From contig NZ_BAEN01000041.1 in NCBI RefSeq assembly GCF_000314975.1, forward strand, positions 1 through 64,000: a stretch of DNA of 64,000 nt, in the 5' to 3' direction. Positions 9,301 to 17,570 of the stretch are shown piece by piece. The position numbers and the translations under genes were made by a program. Within the stretch, counting starts at the first letter, position 1. Every line of letters begins with the position of its first letter. The stretch comes from Aliiglaciecola lipolytica E3. GTDB taxonomy: Bacteria; Pseudomonadota; Gammaproteobacteria; Enterobacterales; Alteromonadaceae. The notes under the pieces were generated by a model. That model saw only the letters and a list, made by a program, of their open reading frames with translations, had not been told where the DNA came from and did not search any database.

Positions 9301-9658
9301 GGCCGCTGAATATCGTCAATTAACCATAGAGGCATTGGAAGCCATGGCGAGTTTCTGTGAGCAAAATGCGAGCTTAAAAATTGATGAGCCAATTGTTGTT
9401 GATGTTGTAATTGGACATGCTGTGAATTTGGCATACCTCGATTTACATCCTGATCGTGCTGACAATTATAACGAATATAAAAGTCAGGCTTGGGAGTACT
9501 TTTATACAATTTCCCCTCAGGAAACAACGGCATTTATTGTATCAGCTATACAATTGTTATTAACCTTACGAGAATCTTCGATTGAAAAAGCGGAGTCGAA
9601 AACGAGTGAGATTGAAACAGAAAGTATTGCGAATAAACCAAAAATTGCGATAACCTGA
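6395..9658 (+). CDS. GH15 / phosphorylase-kinase-alpha-like protein
   Basis: A 1087-residue protein whose first 430 residues resemble the glucoamylase-like (alpha/alpha)6 domain of family GH15 and the N-terminal domain of eukaryotic phosphorylase b kinase alpha and beta subunits: '[38 protein letters not shown]', '[16 protein letters not shown]', '[33 protein letters not shown]' and '[15 protein letters not shown]'. The last 600 residues are a helical region also like the kinase subunits. No signal peptide, so cytoplasmic. Bacterial members are poorly characterised; a glucan- or oligosaccharide-binding or hydrolysing role is an inference. No glycogen genes lie nearby. It is followed after 32 bp by a VOC gene and may share its transcript. 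Confidence 0.8.
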   Translation: [1087 protein letters not shown]

Positions 9659-9690
9659 TTGTTTAATTTATTGAGCGTTGGAGTAGATAT

Positions 9691-10068
9691 ATGTTTAGTC
9701 ACATAATGTTAGGTGCAAATGACATTGAAAAGTCAAAAGCGTTTTATGATGCAACGTTTGCAGAATTGGGTTACAAGCCGGGTGTAATTGATCCAAAAGG
9801 TCGGTGTTTTTATTACACGGATAATGGTGTGTTTGCAATTACAAAACCGATCAATGGTGAGCCTGCTTGTCACGGTAATGGCAGTACAATTGGATTTACT
9901 GTAACCGATCCCGAACAGGGGAATGCTTGGCATGCGGCAGGTTTAGCTAATGGCGGTACTGATTGTGAAGATCCGCCAGGAGTACGTGAAACGCCATCAG
10001 GAAAACTTTACTTAGCTTATTTACGTGATCCATCAGGGAATAAGATCTGCGCTCTAAAACGCATGTAG
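9691..10068 (+). CDS. VOC family protein (glyoxalase/bleomycin-resistance fold)
   Basis: A 125-residue single-domain VOC protein. It has 'MFSHIMLGANDIEKSKAFYDATFAELGY' at the start (the first beta-alpha-beta unit with a metal-site His), and 'PSGKLYLAYLRDPSGNKICALK' at the end, the usual C-terminal strand with 'DPSGNK'. Such proteins are often annotated as glyoxalases but the substrate is not predictable from sequence. A GGAG nine bases before the ATG supports the start. The gene follows the GH15-like gene by 32 bp and is ended by a bidirectional terminator shared with hutH. Confidence 0.85.
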   Translation: MFSHIMLGANDIEKSKAFYDATFAELGYKPGVIDPKGRCFYYTDNGVFAITKPINGEPACHGNGSTIGFTVTDPEQGNAWHAAGLANGGTDCEDPPGVRETPSGKLYLAYLRDPSGNKICALKRM

Positions 10069-10096
10069 TTTACAAAATCTCATAGAGTAAAAATAT

Positions 10097-10128
10097 AAAA
10101 AGACCAGAAGTTATTCTGGTCTTTTTTT
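10097..10128. terminator. Bidirectional terminator between the VOC gene and hutH
   Basis: A perfect stem aaaaagaccaga / tctggtcttttt with a 6-base loop has an A run on its left and a T run on its right, so it can stop transcription of the plus-strand VOC gene and of the minus-strand hutH that ends at 10146. Confidence 0.9.
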
Positions 10129-10145
10129 GTTTGCTAGTTATTCAT

Positions 10146-11669
10146 TTAATCAACTAAATTCAATTTAGTTAAATCTGATAACGCGTTGTTTATAATTAAT
10201 TTTTTAGCATTCTCAATATCTGGCGAAAAATACCTGTCTTTATCGTAAAACGGTACGTGGTCACGTAACAGTTGCTTTAACTCCGATAACTTTTCGCTGG
10301 TATTTAGTGGGGCTCTAAAATCTATTCCCTGGCATGCAGACAACCATTCAATGGCTAATATTCCAGCCACATTATCAAAAATGTCTCGTAGACGGCGAGC
10401 TGCAAAAGTTGCCATTGAAACATGATCTTCTTGGTTTGCTGAGGTGGGCAAAGAATCTATAGAAGCGGGATGTGCGTATGTTTTGTTTTCACTTGCCAAT
10501 GCAGCACAAGTGACTTGCGCGATCATAAAACCAGAATTAACACCGCCGTTTTCTACTAAGAAGGGCGGGAGACCACTTAGATTACTATCGATCAGAAGTG
10601 CCATTCTGCGTTCGGATAAAGATCCTATTTCACATAGAGCAATAGCCAACATATCTGCGGTCATCGCTACAGTTTCTGCATGAAAATTACCACCTGATAA
10701 AATGTCACCGCTATCGGCAAACACTAAAGGATTGTCTGAAACGCCATTGGCTTCAACTATAAGCGTTTGTGCTGCAAATCGTATTTGCGTTAAACAAGCA
10801 CCCATGACTTGCGGTTGGCAACGTAAAGAGTAGGGGTCTTGCACTTTATGACAACCTTCATGAGAACTTCCGATTTCGGATGTCGCCAATAGTTCGCGAT
10901 AGGCTTCGGCAACATCGCTTTGACTTTGATGCCCACGTACTGCATGAATACGTTCATCAAATGGTACTCTAGATCCCAGCGCGGCCTCTACCGATAAACT
11001 ACCTATTGCTATTGCGCAATTTAATGCATTTTGCGCATAGAATAAACCTTGTAAAGCAAAGGCCGTAGATGCTTGGGTACCATTTAAAAGTGCAAGGCCT
11101 TCTTTTGGTGCTAAAGATATTTTATCCATTTCGGCTATCACTAAAGCGTCTTTTGCAGTGACTTTTTCACCTTGATAAAAAGCTTCACCTTCGCCTAATA
11201 AGACTGCACTCATATGTGCTAGTGGTGCAAGATCTCCTGATGCACCAACAGATCCTTTTTCAGGGATCGCGGGATAAACTTGCGCATTGTAAAGACGAAT
11301 GAGCGCATTGATCACCTTTAAACGAATACCTGAGTAACCCCTAGCAAGCGAATTGATTTTTAGAAACATCATTAGTCGCACGGTGTTCTCAGGCATAAAG
11401 TTGCCAATTCCAGCAGCGTGAGACAGTACAATGCTGCGTTGTAATACATCCAACTCTTCTTTCGGAATTTTAGTATTGGCTAATAATCCAAAACCGGTAT
11501 TAATGCCGTAAACAGTTTTTCCTTGCGCAATAACATCTAAAACGCTTTGTTCTGCAGCATGAATATTGTCCACAGCAGATTCGTCTAACTCGATAGGTAC
11601 ATGTTGACGATGAATAAGTTCAAGTTGTTGTAAGGTAACCTGTCCAGGGATTAAGGTGATTTTATGCAT
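10146..11669 (-). CDS. hutH: Histidine ammonia-lyase
   Basis: Removes ammonia from histidine to give urocanate, the first step of histidine breakdown. The 507-residue length is normal. The MIO cofactor triad Ala143-Ser144-Gly145 lies in '[16 protein letters not shown]', and the conserved 'GYSGIRL', 'ALLNGTQAS' and 'QEDHVSM' motifs are present, so it should be active. It overlaps the end of hutU by 8 bp, which indicates translational coupling. It is the last gene of the minus-strand hutC-hutU-hutH unit and is closed by the terminator at 10097-10128. Regulation is expected through the HutC palindrome at 14106-14121. Confidence 0.98.
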   Translation of the reverse strand: MHKITLIPGQVTLQQLELIHRQHVPIELDESAVDNIHAAEQSVLDVIAQGKTVYGINTGFGLLANTKIPKEELDVLQRSIVLSHAAGIGNFMPENTVRLMMFLKINSLARGYSGIRLKVINALIRLYNAQVYPAIPEKGSVGASGDLAPLAHMSAVLLGEGEAFYQGEKVTAKDALVIAEMDKISLAPKEGLALLNGTQASTAFALQGLFYAQNALNCAIAIGSLSVEAALGSRVPFDERIHAVRGHQSQSDVAEAYRELLATSEIGSSHEGCHKVQDPYSLRCQPQVMGACLTQIRFAAQTLIVEANGVSDNPLVFADSGDILSGGNFHAETVAMTADMLAIALCEIGSLSERRMALLIDSNLSGLPPFLVENGGVNSGFMIAQVTCAALASENKTYAHPASIDSLPTSANQEDHVSMATFAARRLRDIFDNVAGILAIEWLSACQGIDFRAPLNTSEKLSELKQLLRDHVPFYDKDRYFSPDIENAKKLIINNALSDLTKLNLVD

Positions 11670-13341
11670 TTTTATTCCCTTCTAACATGGGTAAATCTAA
11701 TCCTTTCTCTTGTGCACACTCTTTGGCAATGTCATAACCAGCGTCTGCATGACGCATGACTCCTGTAGCAGGATCGTTGTGCAATACGCGACTGATACGT
11801 TCATCCGCATCTTCAGAGCCGTCACACACAATCACAACACCTGAATGTTGACTGAAGCCCATACCCACACCACCACCGTGATGTAAGCTCACCCATGTTG
11901 CACCACCAGCGGTATTGAGTAATGCGTTGAGAAGTGGCCAATCAGAAACGGCATCAGATCCGTCCAACATGCTTTCGGTTTCACGGTTAGGGGATGCAAC
12001 CGAACCGGAATCCAGGTGATCGCGGCCAATAACAATAGGCGCAGACAATTCGCCATTTCTCACCATTTCATTAAAGGCGAGTCCAAGCTTTTGTCTTTGT
12101 CCTAAGCCTACCCAACAGATCCTTGCAGGTAGTCCTTGGAACTGGATACGTTCTTTCGCCATATCTAGCCAATTGTGTAAGTGCGGATCATCACTGATTA
12201 ATTCTTTTACTTTAGCATCGGTTTTATAGATGTCTTCTGGATCTCCCGACAGCGCTACCCATCGAAATGGCCCAATACCCTGACAAAATAATGGACGTAT
12301 GTAAGCGGGAACAAAACCGGGAAAATCAAATGCGTTTTTAACACCGGTTTCAAATGCCATCTGGCGAATATTATTGCCATAATCAAGTGTTGCTGCGCCT
12401 TTTGCTTGAAGCGTAAGCATTGCTTCTACCTGCACAGCCATAGATTTTTTGGCAGCCAACACTACTTTAGATTCATCTTGCGTGCGCAATTTTGCAGCTT
12501 GTTCAAGTGTCCAGTTTTGCGGTAAGTAGCCGTTAAGTGGATCATGGGCGCTAGTTTGATCAGTTACTACATCTGGCAGCATGTCAGATGCTGCTATTTG
12601 ACTAAATACATCTGCTGCATTTCCCAATAAACCAATAGAGATTGCTTTGCCTTGTTCTTTCGCTTGTTCTAATAGCTCAAATGCATGGCTTAGGCTGTTG
12701 GCTTTTTTATCTAAGTAACCGGTTTTAAGTCTAAAGTTAATGCGACTTTCATCTACTTCAACAGCCAGCATTGAAAACCCTGCCATAGTCGCCGCCAATG
12801 GTTGCGCACCACCCATGCCACCAAGTCCGCCTGTTAATATCCATTTACCGTCTGCAGTACCGTTAAAATGTGTTTTAGCGACACTCACAAAGGTTTCGTA
12901 TGTTCCTTGCACAATGCCTTGAGAGCCAATGTAGATCCATGATCCGGCAGTCATCTGGCCGTACATCATCAAACCTTGTTTATCTAATTGGTTGAAATGC
13001 TCCCATGTCGCCCAATGTGGTACTAAGTTTGAGTTTGCGATTAGAACTCTTGGGGCATTCTTATGGGTAGGAAATACGCCAACAGGTTTACCACTTTGTA
13101 CCAACAGCGTTTCGTCATCATTGAGCCGTTTTAAAACCTCAACAATCTTATCAAAACAGTCCCAGTCTCTTGCTGCGCGACCAATTCCTCCATATACCAC
13201 CAATTCGTGAGGATGTTCAGCAACCTCAGGATCTAGGTTATTCATTAACATCCTTAATGGAGCTTCAGTTAACCAGCTTTTTGCGGTTAACGTTGTACCG
13301 GTCGGTGCTTTTACAACACGTTCTGAGTAACGTTGGTTCAT
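11662..13341 (-). CDS. hutU: Urocanate hydratase
   Basis: Adds water to urocanate to form imidazolonepropionate, using tightly bound NAD+ as an electrophile. The 559-residue length is typical. The N-terminal conserved '[13 protein letters not shown]', the NAD-binding glycine-rich '[14 protein letters not shown]', the '[16 protein letters not shown]' segment with the catalytic-region Cys, and '[17 protein letters not shown]' are all present. The gene lies 13 bp after hutC and overlaps hutH by 8 bp. Nothing is odd about it. Confidence 0.98.
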   Translation of the reverse strand: MNQRYSERVVKAPTGTTLTAKSWLTEAPLRMLMNNLDPEVAEHPHELVVYGGIGRAARDWDCFDKIVEVLKRLNDDETLLVQSGKPVGVFPTHKNAPRVLIANSNLVPHWATWEHFNQLDKQGLMMYGQMTAGSWIYIGSQGIVQGTYETFVSVAKTHFNGTADGKWILTGGLGGMGGAQPLAATMAGFSMLAVEVDESRINFRLKTGYLDKKANSLSHAFELLEQAKEQGKAISIGLLGNAADVFSQIAASDMLPDVVTDQTSAHDPLNGYLPQNWTLEQAAKLRTQDESKVVLAAKKSMAVQVEAMLTLQAKGAATLDYGNNIRQMAFETGVKNAFDFPGFVPAYIRPLFCQGIGPFRWVALSGDPEDIYKTDAKVKELISDDPHLHNWLDMAKERIQFQGLPARICWVGLGQRQKLGLAFNEMVRNGELSAPIVIGRDHLDSGSVASPNRETESMLDGSDAVSDWPLLNALLNTAGGATWVSLHHGGGVGMGFSQHSGVVIVCDGSEDADERISRVLHNDPATGVMRHADAGYDIAKECAQEKGLDLPMLEGNKNA

Positions 13342-13354
13342 GTTGTTATTTCTC

Positions 13355-14065
13355 CTAATTTGATGAATGGAAATCTAAATGACCACCTAAGCGGTAGCGA
13401 TTTCCTGGGTGATAAAGGTTTGCAAAACTCACGATACCTTTCGCTGAAAATGTTCGTCTTGAAACGAGTAAACAAGGTTGTTGTAACGTGACTTCTAATG
13501 CGTCTGAAATTTCTTGAGTAGGTACAATCGCTTCTACTACATGATCAGCTTCAGTCAGGGGGGCAACTTTATTTAAATATCGATTAGCGGTAATTGAAGA
13601 AAAGTCTTGGTCAATATATTGCGGGGCGTAACTGGGATTAACTAAGCGGTTTTCTAATTGAATAGGTACATTGTTTTCTAGATGAACTATTTTAGTACTG
13701 TAAATGAGTTCATTAACTTCAACGCCAAGCATTCTGGCTTGTGGAGCACTTGCTAACAGTTGTTTTTGAGTCAATACGCGGTTGGAATATTGATGTCCGC
13801 GTTTCATTATTTCATCGTCTATACTGGTAATTTCTAACATTGAGCTCATAGGTCGATGATCAGACACAAAGGTCCCTAATCCTTGTGAGCGTAATAAAAT
13901 TCCCTCATTGACTAAATCTGTCAAGGCTCGGCGCGCTGTCATTCTACTGACGCTAAATTGTTCTGCGAGTTGATTTTCAGAAGGAACTTTATCTCCTGGT
14001 CGCATATTTCCCTGATCAATCTTGGTTAGAAGATCCGTTTTTATTCTATCAAAATGTGTCGTCAT
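13355..14065 (-). CDS. hutC: Histidine utilisation repressor (GntR family, UTRA domain)
   Basis: A 236-residue regulator with an N-terminal winged helix of GntR type ('[47 protein letters not shown]', residues 21-67) and a C-terminal UTRA ligand domain (about 85-230). In known hut systems HutC represses the operon and is released by urocanate. It is the first gene of the minus-strand hutC-hutU-hutH unit, so it should control itself. The perfect palindrome at 14106-14121, between this gene and the divergent hutI, is its likely operator. Confidence 0.93.
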   Translation of the reverse strand: MTTHFDRIKTDLLTKIDQGNMRPGDKVPSENQLAEQFSVSRMTARRALTDLVNEGILLRSQGLGTFVSDHRPMSSMLEITSIDDEIMKRGHQYSNRVLTQKQLLASAPQARMLGVEVNELIYSTKIVHLENNVPIQLENRLVNPSYAPQYIDQDFSSITANRYLNKVAPLTEADHVVEAIVPTQEISDALEVTLQQPCLLVSRRTFSAKGIVSFANLYHPGNRYRLGGHLDFHSSN

Positions 14066-14105
14066 GAATTATTGGGTTAACAAATTGTAAATTTGTACGC
14101 ATGTT

Positions 14106-14121
14106 ACTTGTATATACAAGT
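14106..14121. promoter_or_regulatory. HutC operator candidate, 16-bp perfect palindrome
   Basis: ACTTGTATATACAAGT is a perfect palindrome holding TGTA-TA-TACA, the form reported for HutC sites in Pseudomonas. It sits 41 bp before the hutC start and 46 bp before the hutI start, so one bound dimer could shut both divergent promoters. Further half-site-like CAAG/ACAC sequence follows at once to the right (to about 14135). Confidence 0.8.
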
Positions 14122-14167
14122 GTGTGCAAGTACACTATTTCTAAATTGATCGACATGATGAGAACGA

Positions 14168-15379
14168 ATGCAAAGCCAATTTGATTTTCTAATACATAAC
14201 GTGCAAATAGCCAGCATGGCTGCCAACTCTGAAGCGTATGGAGAGATTAAAGACGCCTGTGTAGCAATTAAAAACGGCAACATTGAGTTTATTGGTAATC
14301 AACACGATTTTGATGGTGAAGTCGATACCTATGTGGATGGAGAGGGACAATGGCTTTTACCTGGATTTGTAGATTGCCATACGCATATCGTATACGGAGG
14401 TGATAGAGCTAATGAATTTGAAATGCGTCTCAATGGTGTGTCCTACCAAACGATAGCGCAACAAGGTGGTGGAATTAAAAGCACTGTAAAAGCAACCCGT
14501 GAAGCTAGTTTTGAATCGTTATTAGCGTCTGCGAGCTCTAGAGCCCAAGCATTGTTAGATGAAGGAGTGATGACCTTAGAAATTAAATCTGGGTATGGCT
14601 TGGACCTGCAAAATGAAATCAAAATGCTTGAGGTAGCGAAACAGATTGCAAAGGATTTACCAGTAAACGTAAGTACCACCTATTTAGGTGCACATGCATT
14701 ACCGCTAGAATATAAAGATGATGCGGACGGTTATATTGACTTTGTGTGTGATACCGTCTTGCCTAAAATATATGAATTAAAATTAGCTGATAGTGTGGAC
14801 GTATTTTGCGAAACCATTGGTTTTAACACAGCTCAATGTGAACGTGTGTTTAAATCCGCTAAGCAATTTGGTTTAAATATCAAAGCACATGTAGAGCAAT
14901 TAAGCGACTTAAAAGGCGCAAAATTGGCTGCTTCCTATAACGCGATATCAGTCGATCACATTGAATACCTCGAGCCAGAGGATGCTTTCGCACTGAAACA
15001 ATCAAATACGGTTGCAGTACTTTTACCAGGCGCGTTTTATTTTTTAAAAGAAACACAGAAGCCTCCCGTTAATGCTCTGCGACAGAATAGCATACCTATG
15101 GCAGTGGCCACTGATTTAAATCCGGGGAGTTCACCGATTGCTTCGATCCTCACCTGCGCAAACATGGCGTGTGTATTGTTTGATTTGACGCCAGAAGAGG
15201 CGTTAAAAGGAATTACGATAAATGCGGCTTCCGCTTTGGGCCTAAATGATCGAGGTCAAATCCAAACCGGAATGAGAGCTGACTTGTGTTTGTGGAACAT
15301 TGCCCATCCAGCACAACTGATATATGCCGTTAATCAACACAAACCGGTCAAAAAGTGGTTTGGAGGTAAGCTTGTTTAG
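14168..15379 (+). CDS. hutI: Imidazolonepropionase
   Basis: Opens the ring of imidazolonepropionate to formiminoglutamate. The protein has 403 residues, normal for the family. The amidohydrolase metal-site motif is 'GFVDCHTHIVYGGDRANEF', followed by 'EIKSGYGL', 'THLGAHA'-like 'TTYLGAHALP', the later metal His in 'KAHVEQLSD' and 'SVDHIEYL', and the metal Asp in 'ATDLNPGSSP'. It is divergent from hutC and overlaps the start of hutG by 8 bp. No signal peptide; cytoplasmic. Confidence 0.97.
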   Translation: MQSQFDFLIHNVQIASMAANSEAYGEIKDACVAIKNGNIEFIGNQHDFDGEVDTYVDGEGQWLLPGFVDCHTHIVYGGDRANEFEMRLNGVSYQTIAQQGGGIKSTVKATREASFESLLASASSRAQALLDEGVMTLEIKSGYGLDLQNEIKMLEVAKQIAKDLPVNVSTTYLGAHALPLEYKDDADGYIDFVCDTVLPKIYELKLADSVDVFCETIGFNTAQCERVFKSAKQFGLNIKAHVEQLSDLKGAKLAASYNAISVDHIEYLEPEDAFALKQSNTVAVLLPGAFYFLKETQKPPVNALRQNSIPMAVATDLNPGSSPIASILTCANMACVLFDLTPEEALKGITINAASALGLNDRGQIQTGMRADLCLWNIAHPAQLIYAVNQHKPVKKWFGGKLV

Positions 15380-16331
15380 TAAAAATACGTTTTTTAATTG
15401 GCATGGGCGGATTGACAGTGAAGACGGTGTTAAGGGCCATCGCTGGCATCAACTTGTGCAACAGACTACGGATAAAACTGATTTATCTATTTTGGGATTT
15501 AATTGCGACTTAGGCGTCGCTGCAAATAAAGGTAGAGTGGGCGCCAAGAATGGTCCAAATTCGATTAGAGCAAGCCTTTGTAGTCTTGCATGGCATTTAC
15601 AGCAGATCACAATAAAAGACTTGGGTAATGTAGAGGCAACAAAAACCTTAGAAGCCGCTCAACAAGCCTACGCACAACAAGTTTATGCTGCATTGCTTTC
15701 CAGTCAGTTTGTTATCGGGTTAGGTGGAGGCCACGAAATTGCGTTACCGAGTTTCTTAGGACTGCATAAAAATACGCAAAGCAAACCGAAACCAAAAATT
15801 GGCATTATTAATTTTGATGCCCATTTTGATCTTCGCTTACCTAATCCACAACCGAGTTCAGGTACACCTTTTTATCAAATCGCAGAATATTGCAAACAGA
15901 ACTCTGAATCATTTCACTATACCTGTTTAGGAGTGGCAAAACCTGCCAATACACCGGCTTTGTTTGAAAGAGCTGATGCATTGAGGGTAGGGTATTTGCT
16001 GGATGAAGACTGCAACATAGAAGCCGCCAAATCATTATTAACACCGATGTTGCAAGAAGTGGATGAATTGTACGTCACTATTTGTTTGGATGCATTTTCT
16101 AGTGCGATAGCACCGGGGGTAAGCGCGCCTAGTTCGCTGGGGATTTCTTTGCCTTTTGTTGTCTCTATTATTCGCTGGTTGAGTCAGCAGCAATCTAGTT
16201 TAGGCTATGCTTGGCGACTAATGGATATTGCTGAAATGAATCCGCTATTTGACGTTGATTCACGAACCGCTAAGTTAGCGGCTCGTTTGGTGTTTGAAGC
16301 CGTGCACGCAAAGGTTGAAAGCAAAAATTAG
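15372..16331 (+). CDS. hutG: Formimidoylglutamase (arginase family)
   Basis: Splits formiminoglutamate into glutamate and formamide. The arginase/agmatinase fold is shown by 'GLGGGHEIALPSFLG' and 'INFDAHFDLR' (metal ligands). I set the start at the TTG at 15372 because a GGAGG lies five bases before it and it overlaps the hutI stop; an upstream in-frame start at 15324 would be inside hutI. One oddity: at the second metal motif, normally D-x-D in this family, the sequence reads 'TICLDAFSSAIAPGVSAP', so the first metal Asp appears to be Cys. The setting makes HutG the clear call, but this site affects whether the enzyme binds two metals normally. Confidence 0.93.
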   Translation: MFSKNTFFNWHGRIDSEDGVKGHRWHQLVQQTTDKTDLSILGFNCDLGVAANKGRVGAKNGPNSIRASLCSLAWHLQQITIKDLGNVEATKTLEAAQQAYAQQVYAALLSSQFVIGLGGGHEIALPSFLGLHKNTQSKPKPKIGIINFDAHFDLRLPNPQPSSGTPFYQIAEYCKQNSESFHYTCLGVAKPANTPALFERADALRVGYLLDEDCNIEAAKSLLTPMLQEVDELYVTICLDAFSSAIAPGVSAPSSLGISLPFVVSIIRWLSQQQSSLGYAWRLMDIAEMNPLFDVDSRTAKLAARLVFEAVHAKVESKN

Positions 16332-16358
16332 TAGCTTAAGAATGCGTTAGTCTTGATT

Positions 16359-17570
16359 CTAATTTAAATTTTGCAGATACCAATCAGCAACAAGTTTGCG
16401 CTCTTCGTTGGTCATCTTGGTTTTGTTTAAAAACGGCATATCACGAGTCACAAATACCCGTTGATAGATCACGCTCGCTTTATTTTCGATATCTTGCCAA
16501 TCATCCATTACTAAACCTAATGGTGGTGATGGAAACATGTTATCTGTTGGTGTTTTTGAGTGACAAGATAAACAATGTGTATCCAATACCTGTTTAACTT
16601 GAGATTGACTCACCAATTCTTCCTGTTTTACTGGTTCGGAATTTGATGCATCACTCGTCCCATTAAAAAGATTAGGTGCAGATACCCAAACCGCGATCGC
16701 TAGCATAGCCAAGGCGCCGGTAATTAAAATAGAAGGTTTTACAATACCTACATGGCGTAAATTGAAAAAGTGTCTTATCCAAGCAGATACTACACAAAGA
16801 GCTATCAATACCAACCAATTTTGTGGATGTAAATACGTCATGGGATAGTGATTACTGATCATAATAAATAAGATGGGCAGCGTAAGGTAGTTATTATGAA
16901 CAGAACGTAATTTCGCCTTTTCTCCCCAACTAGGATCAATCTCTTGTTGGTTTTTGACTGCGTCAACCATGGCTCTTTGAGACGGCATGATCTGTAAAAA
17001 TACATTGGCGACCATGATAGTGCCAATTAATGCACCTATATGAATGTAAGCGCCGCGACCGCTAAACCAATGTGTTGCCAGCCATGCAGCAACGGTTAAT
17101 AGAAGAAGCAAAAATATTGCAAACAGAATGGGCTTTTTGGCTAATGGACTGCGACATGCGATTTCATAGACGAGCATACCGCCAAAAATCAGTCCCAAGC
17201 CCATAACAATTGCTTGAGTTTCTGACAATTGCATTACATTAGGGTCGATTAAAAAAGCGGATGCGCCGAAGTAATAGACTAAAACCAACAAACAAATGCC
17301 GCTGATCCAAGTAGTATAGGCCTCCCATTTGAACCAATGGAGGGTATCGGGCATGTTTTCTGGACCATATTGGTATTTTGCTACCTCATAAAACCCGCCT
17401 CCATGCACTGCCCATAGGTCTCCTTTAATCCCTTTTTGTTTTTTCCACTCTGGGGGGGACTCCAAATTATTATCTAGCCAGATAAAATAAAATGAAGCAC
17501 CAATCCAAGCTACACCGGCAATGACGTGAAACCAACGAATAAATAACGATACCCAATCTATCCAAACCAT
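16359..17570 (-). CDS. puuD: Membrane urate hydroxylase with cytochrome c domain
   Basis: Oxidises urate to 5-hydroxyisourate at the inner membrane, in place of soluble uricase. The 403-residue protein starts with a membrane domain of about eight helices ('WVSLFIRWFHVIAGVAWIGASFYFIWLDNNL' is typical of PuuD) and ends in a cytochrome c domain with a haem site C333-x-x-C336-H337 ('HCLSCH'). Electrons would go to the respiratory chain. Its ATG follows the guaD stop codon with no gap. It is the last gene of the long minus-strand purine operon. Confidence 0.93.
   Translation of the reverse strand: MVWIDWVSLFIRWFHVIAGVAWIGASFYFIWLDNNLESPPEWKKQKGIKGDLWAVHGGGFYEVAKYQYGPENMPDTLHWFKWEAYTTWISGICLLVLVYYFGASAFLIDPNVMQLSETQAIVMGLGLIFGGMLVYEIACRSPLAKKPILFAIFLLLLLTVAAWLATHWFSGRGAYIHIGALIGTIMVANVFLQIMPSQRAMVDAVKNQQEIDPSWGEKAKLRSVHNNYLTLPILFIMISNHYPMTYLHPQNWLVLIALCVVSAWIRHFFNLRHVGIVKPSILITGALAMLAIAVWVSAPNLFNGTSDASNSEPVKQEELVSQSQVKQVLDTHCLSCHSKTPTDNMFPSPPLGLVMDDWQDIENKASVIYQRVFVTRDMPFLNKTKMTNEERKLVADWYLQNLN

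Noticed and set aside
9183-9533. 116-residue minus-strand ORF inside the GH15-like gene
   Set aside because: It is antisense to a well-supported gene, with no family motif and no ribosome site.
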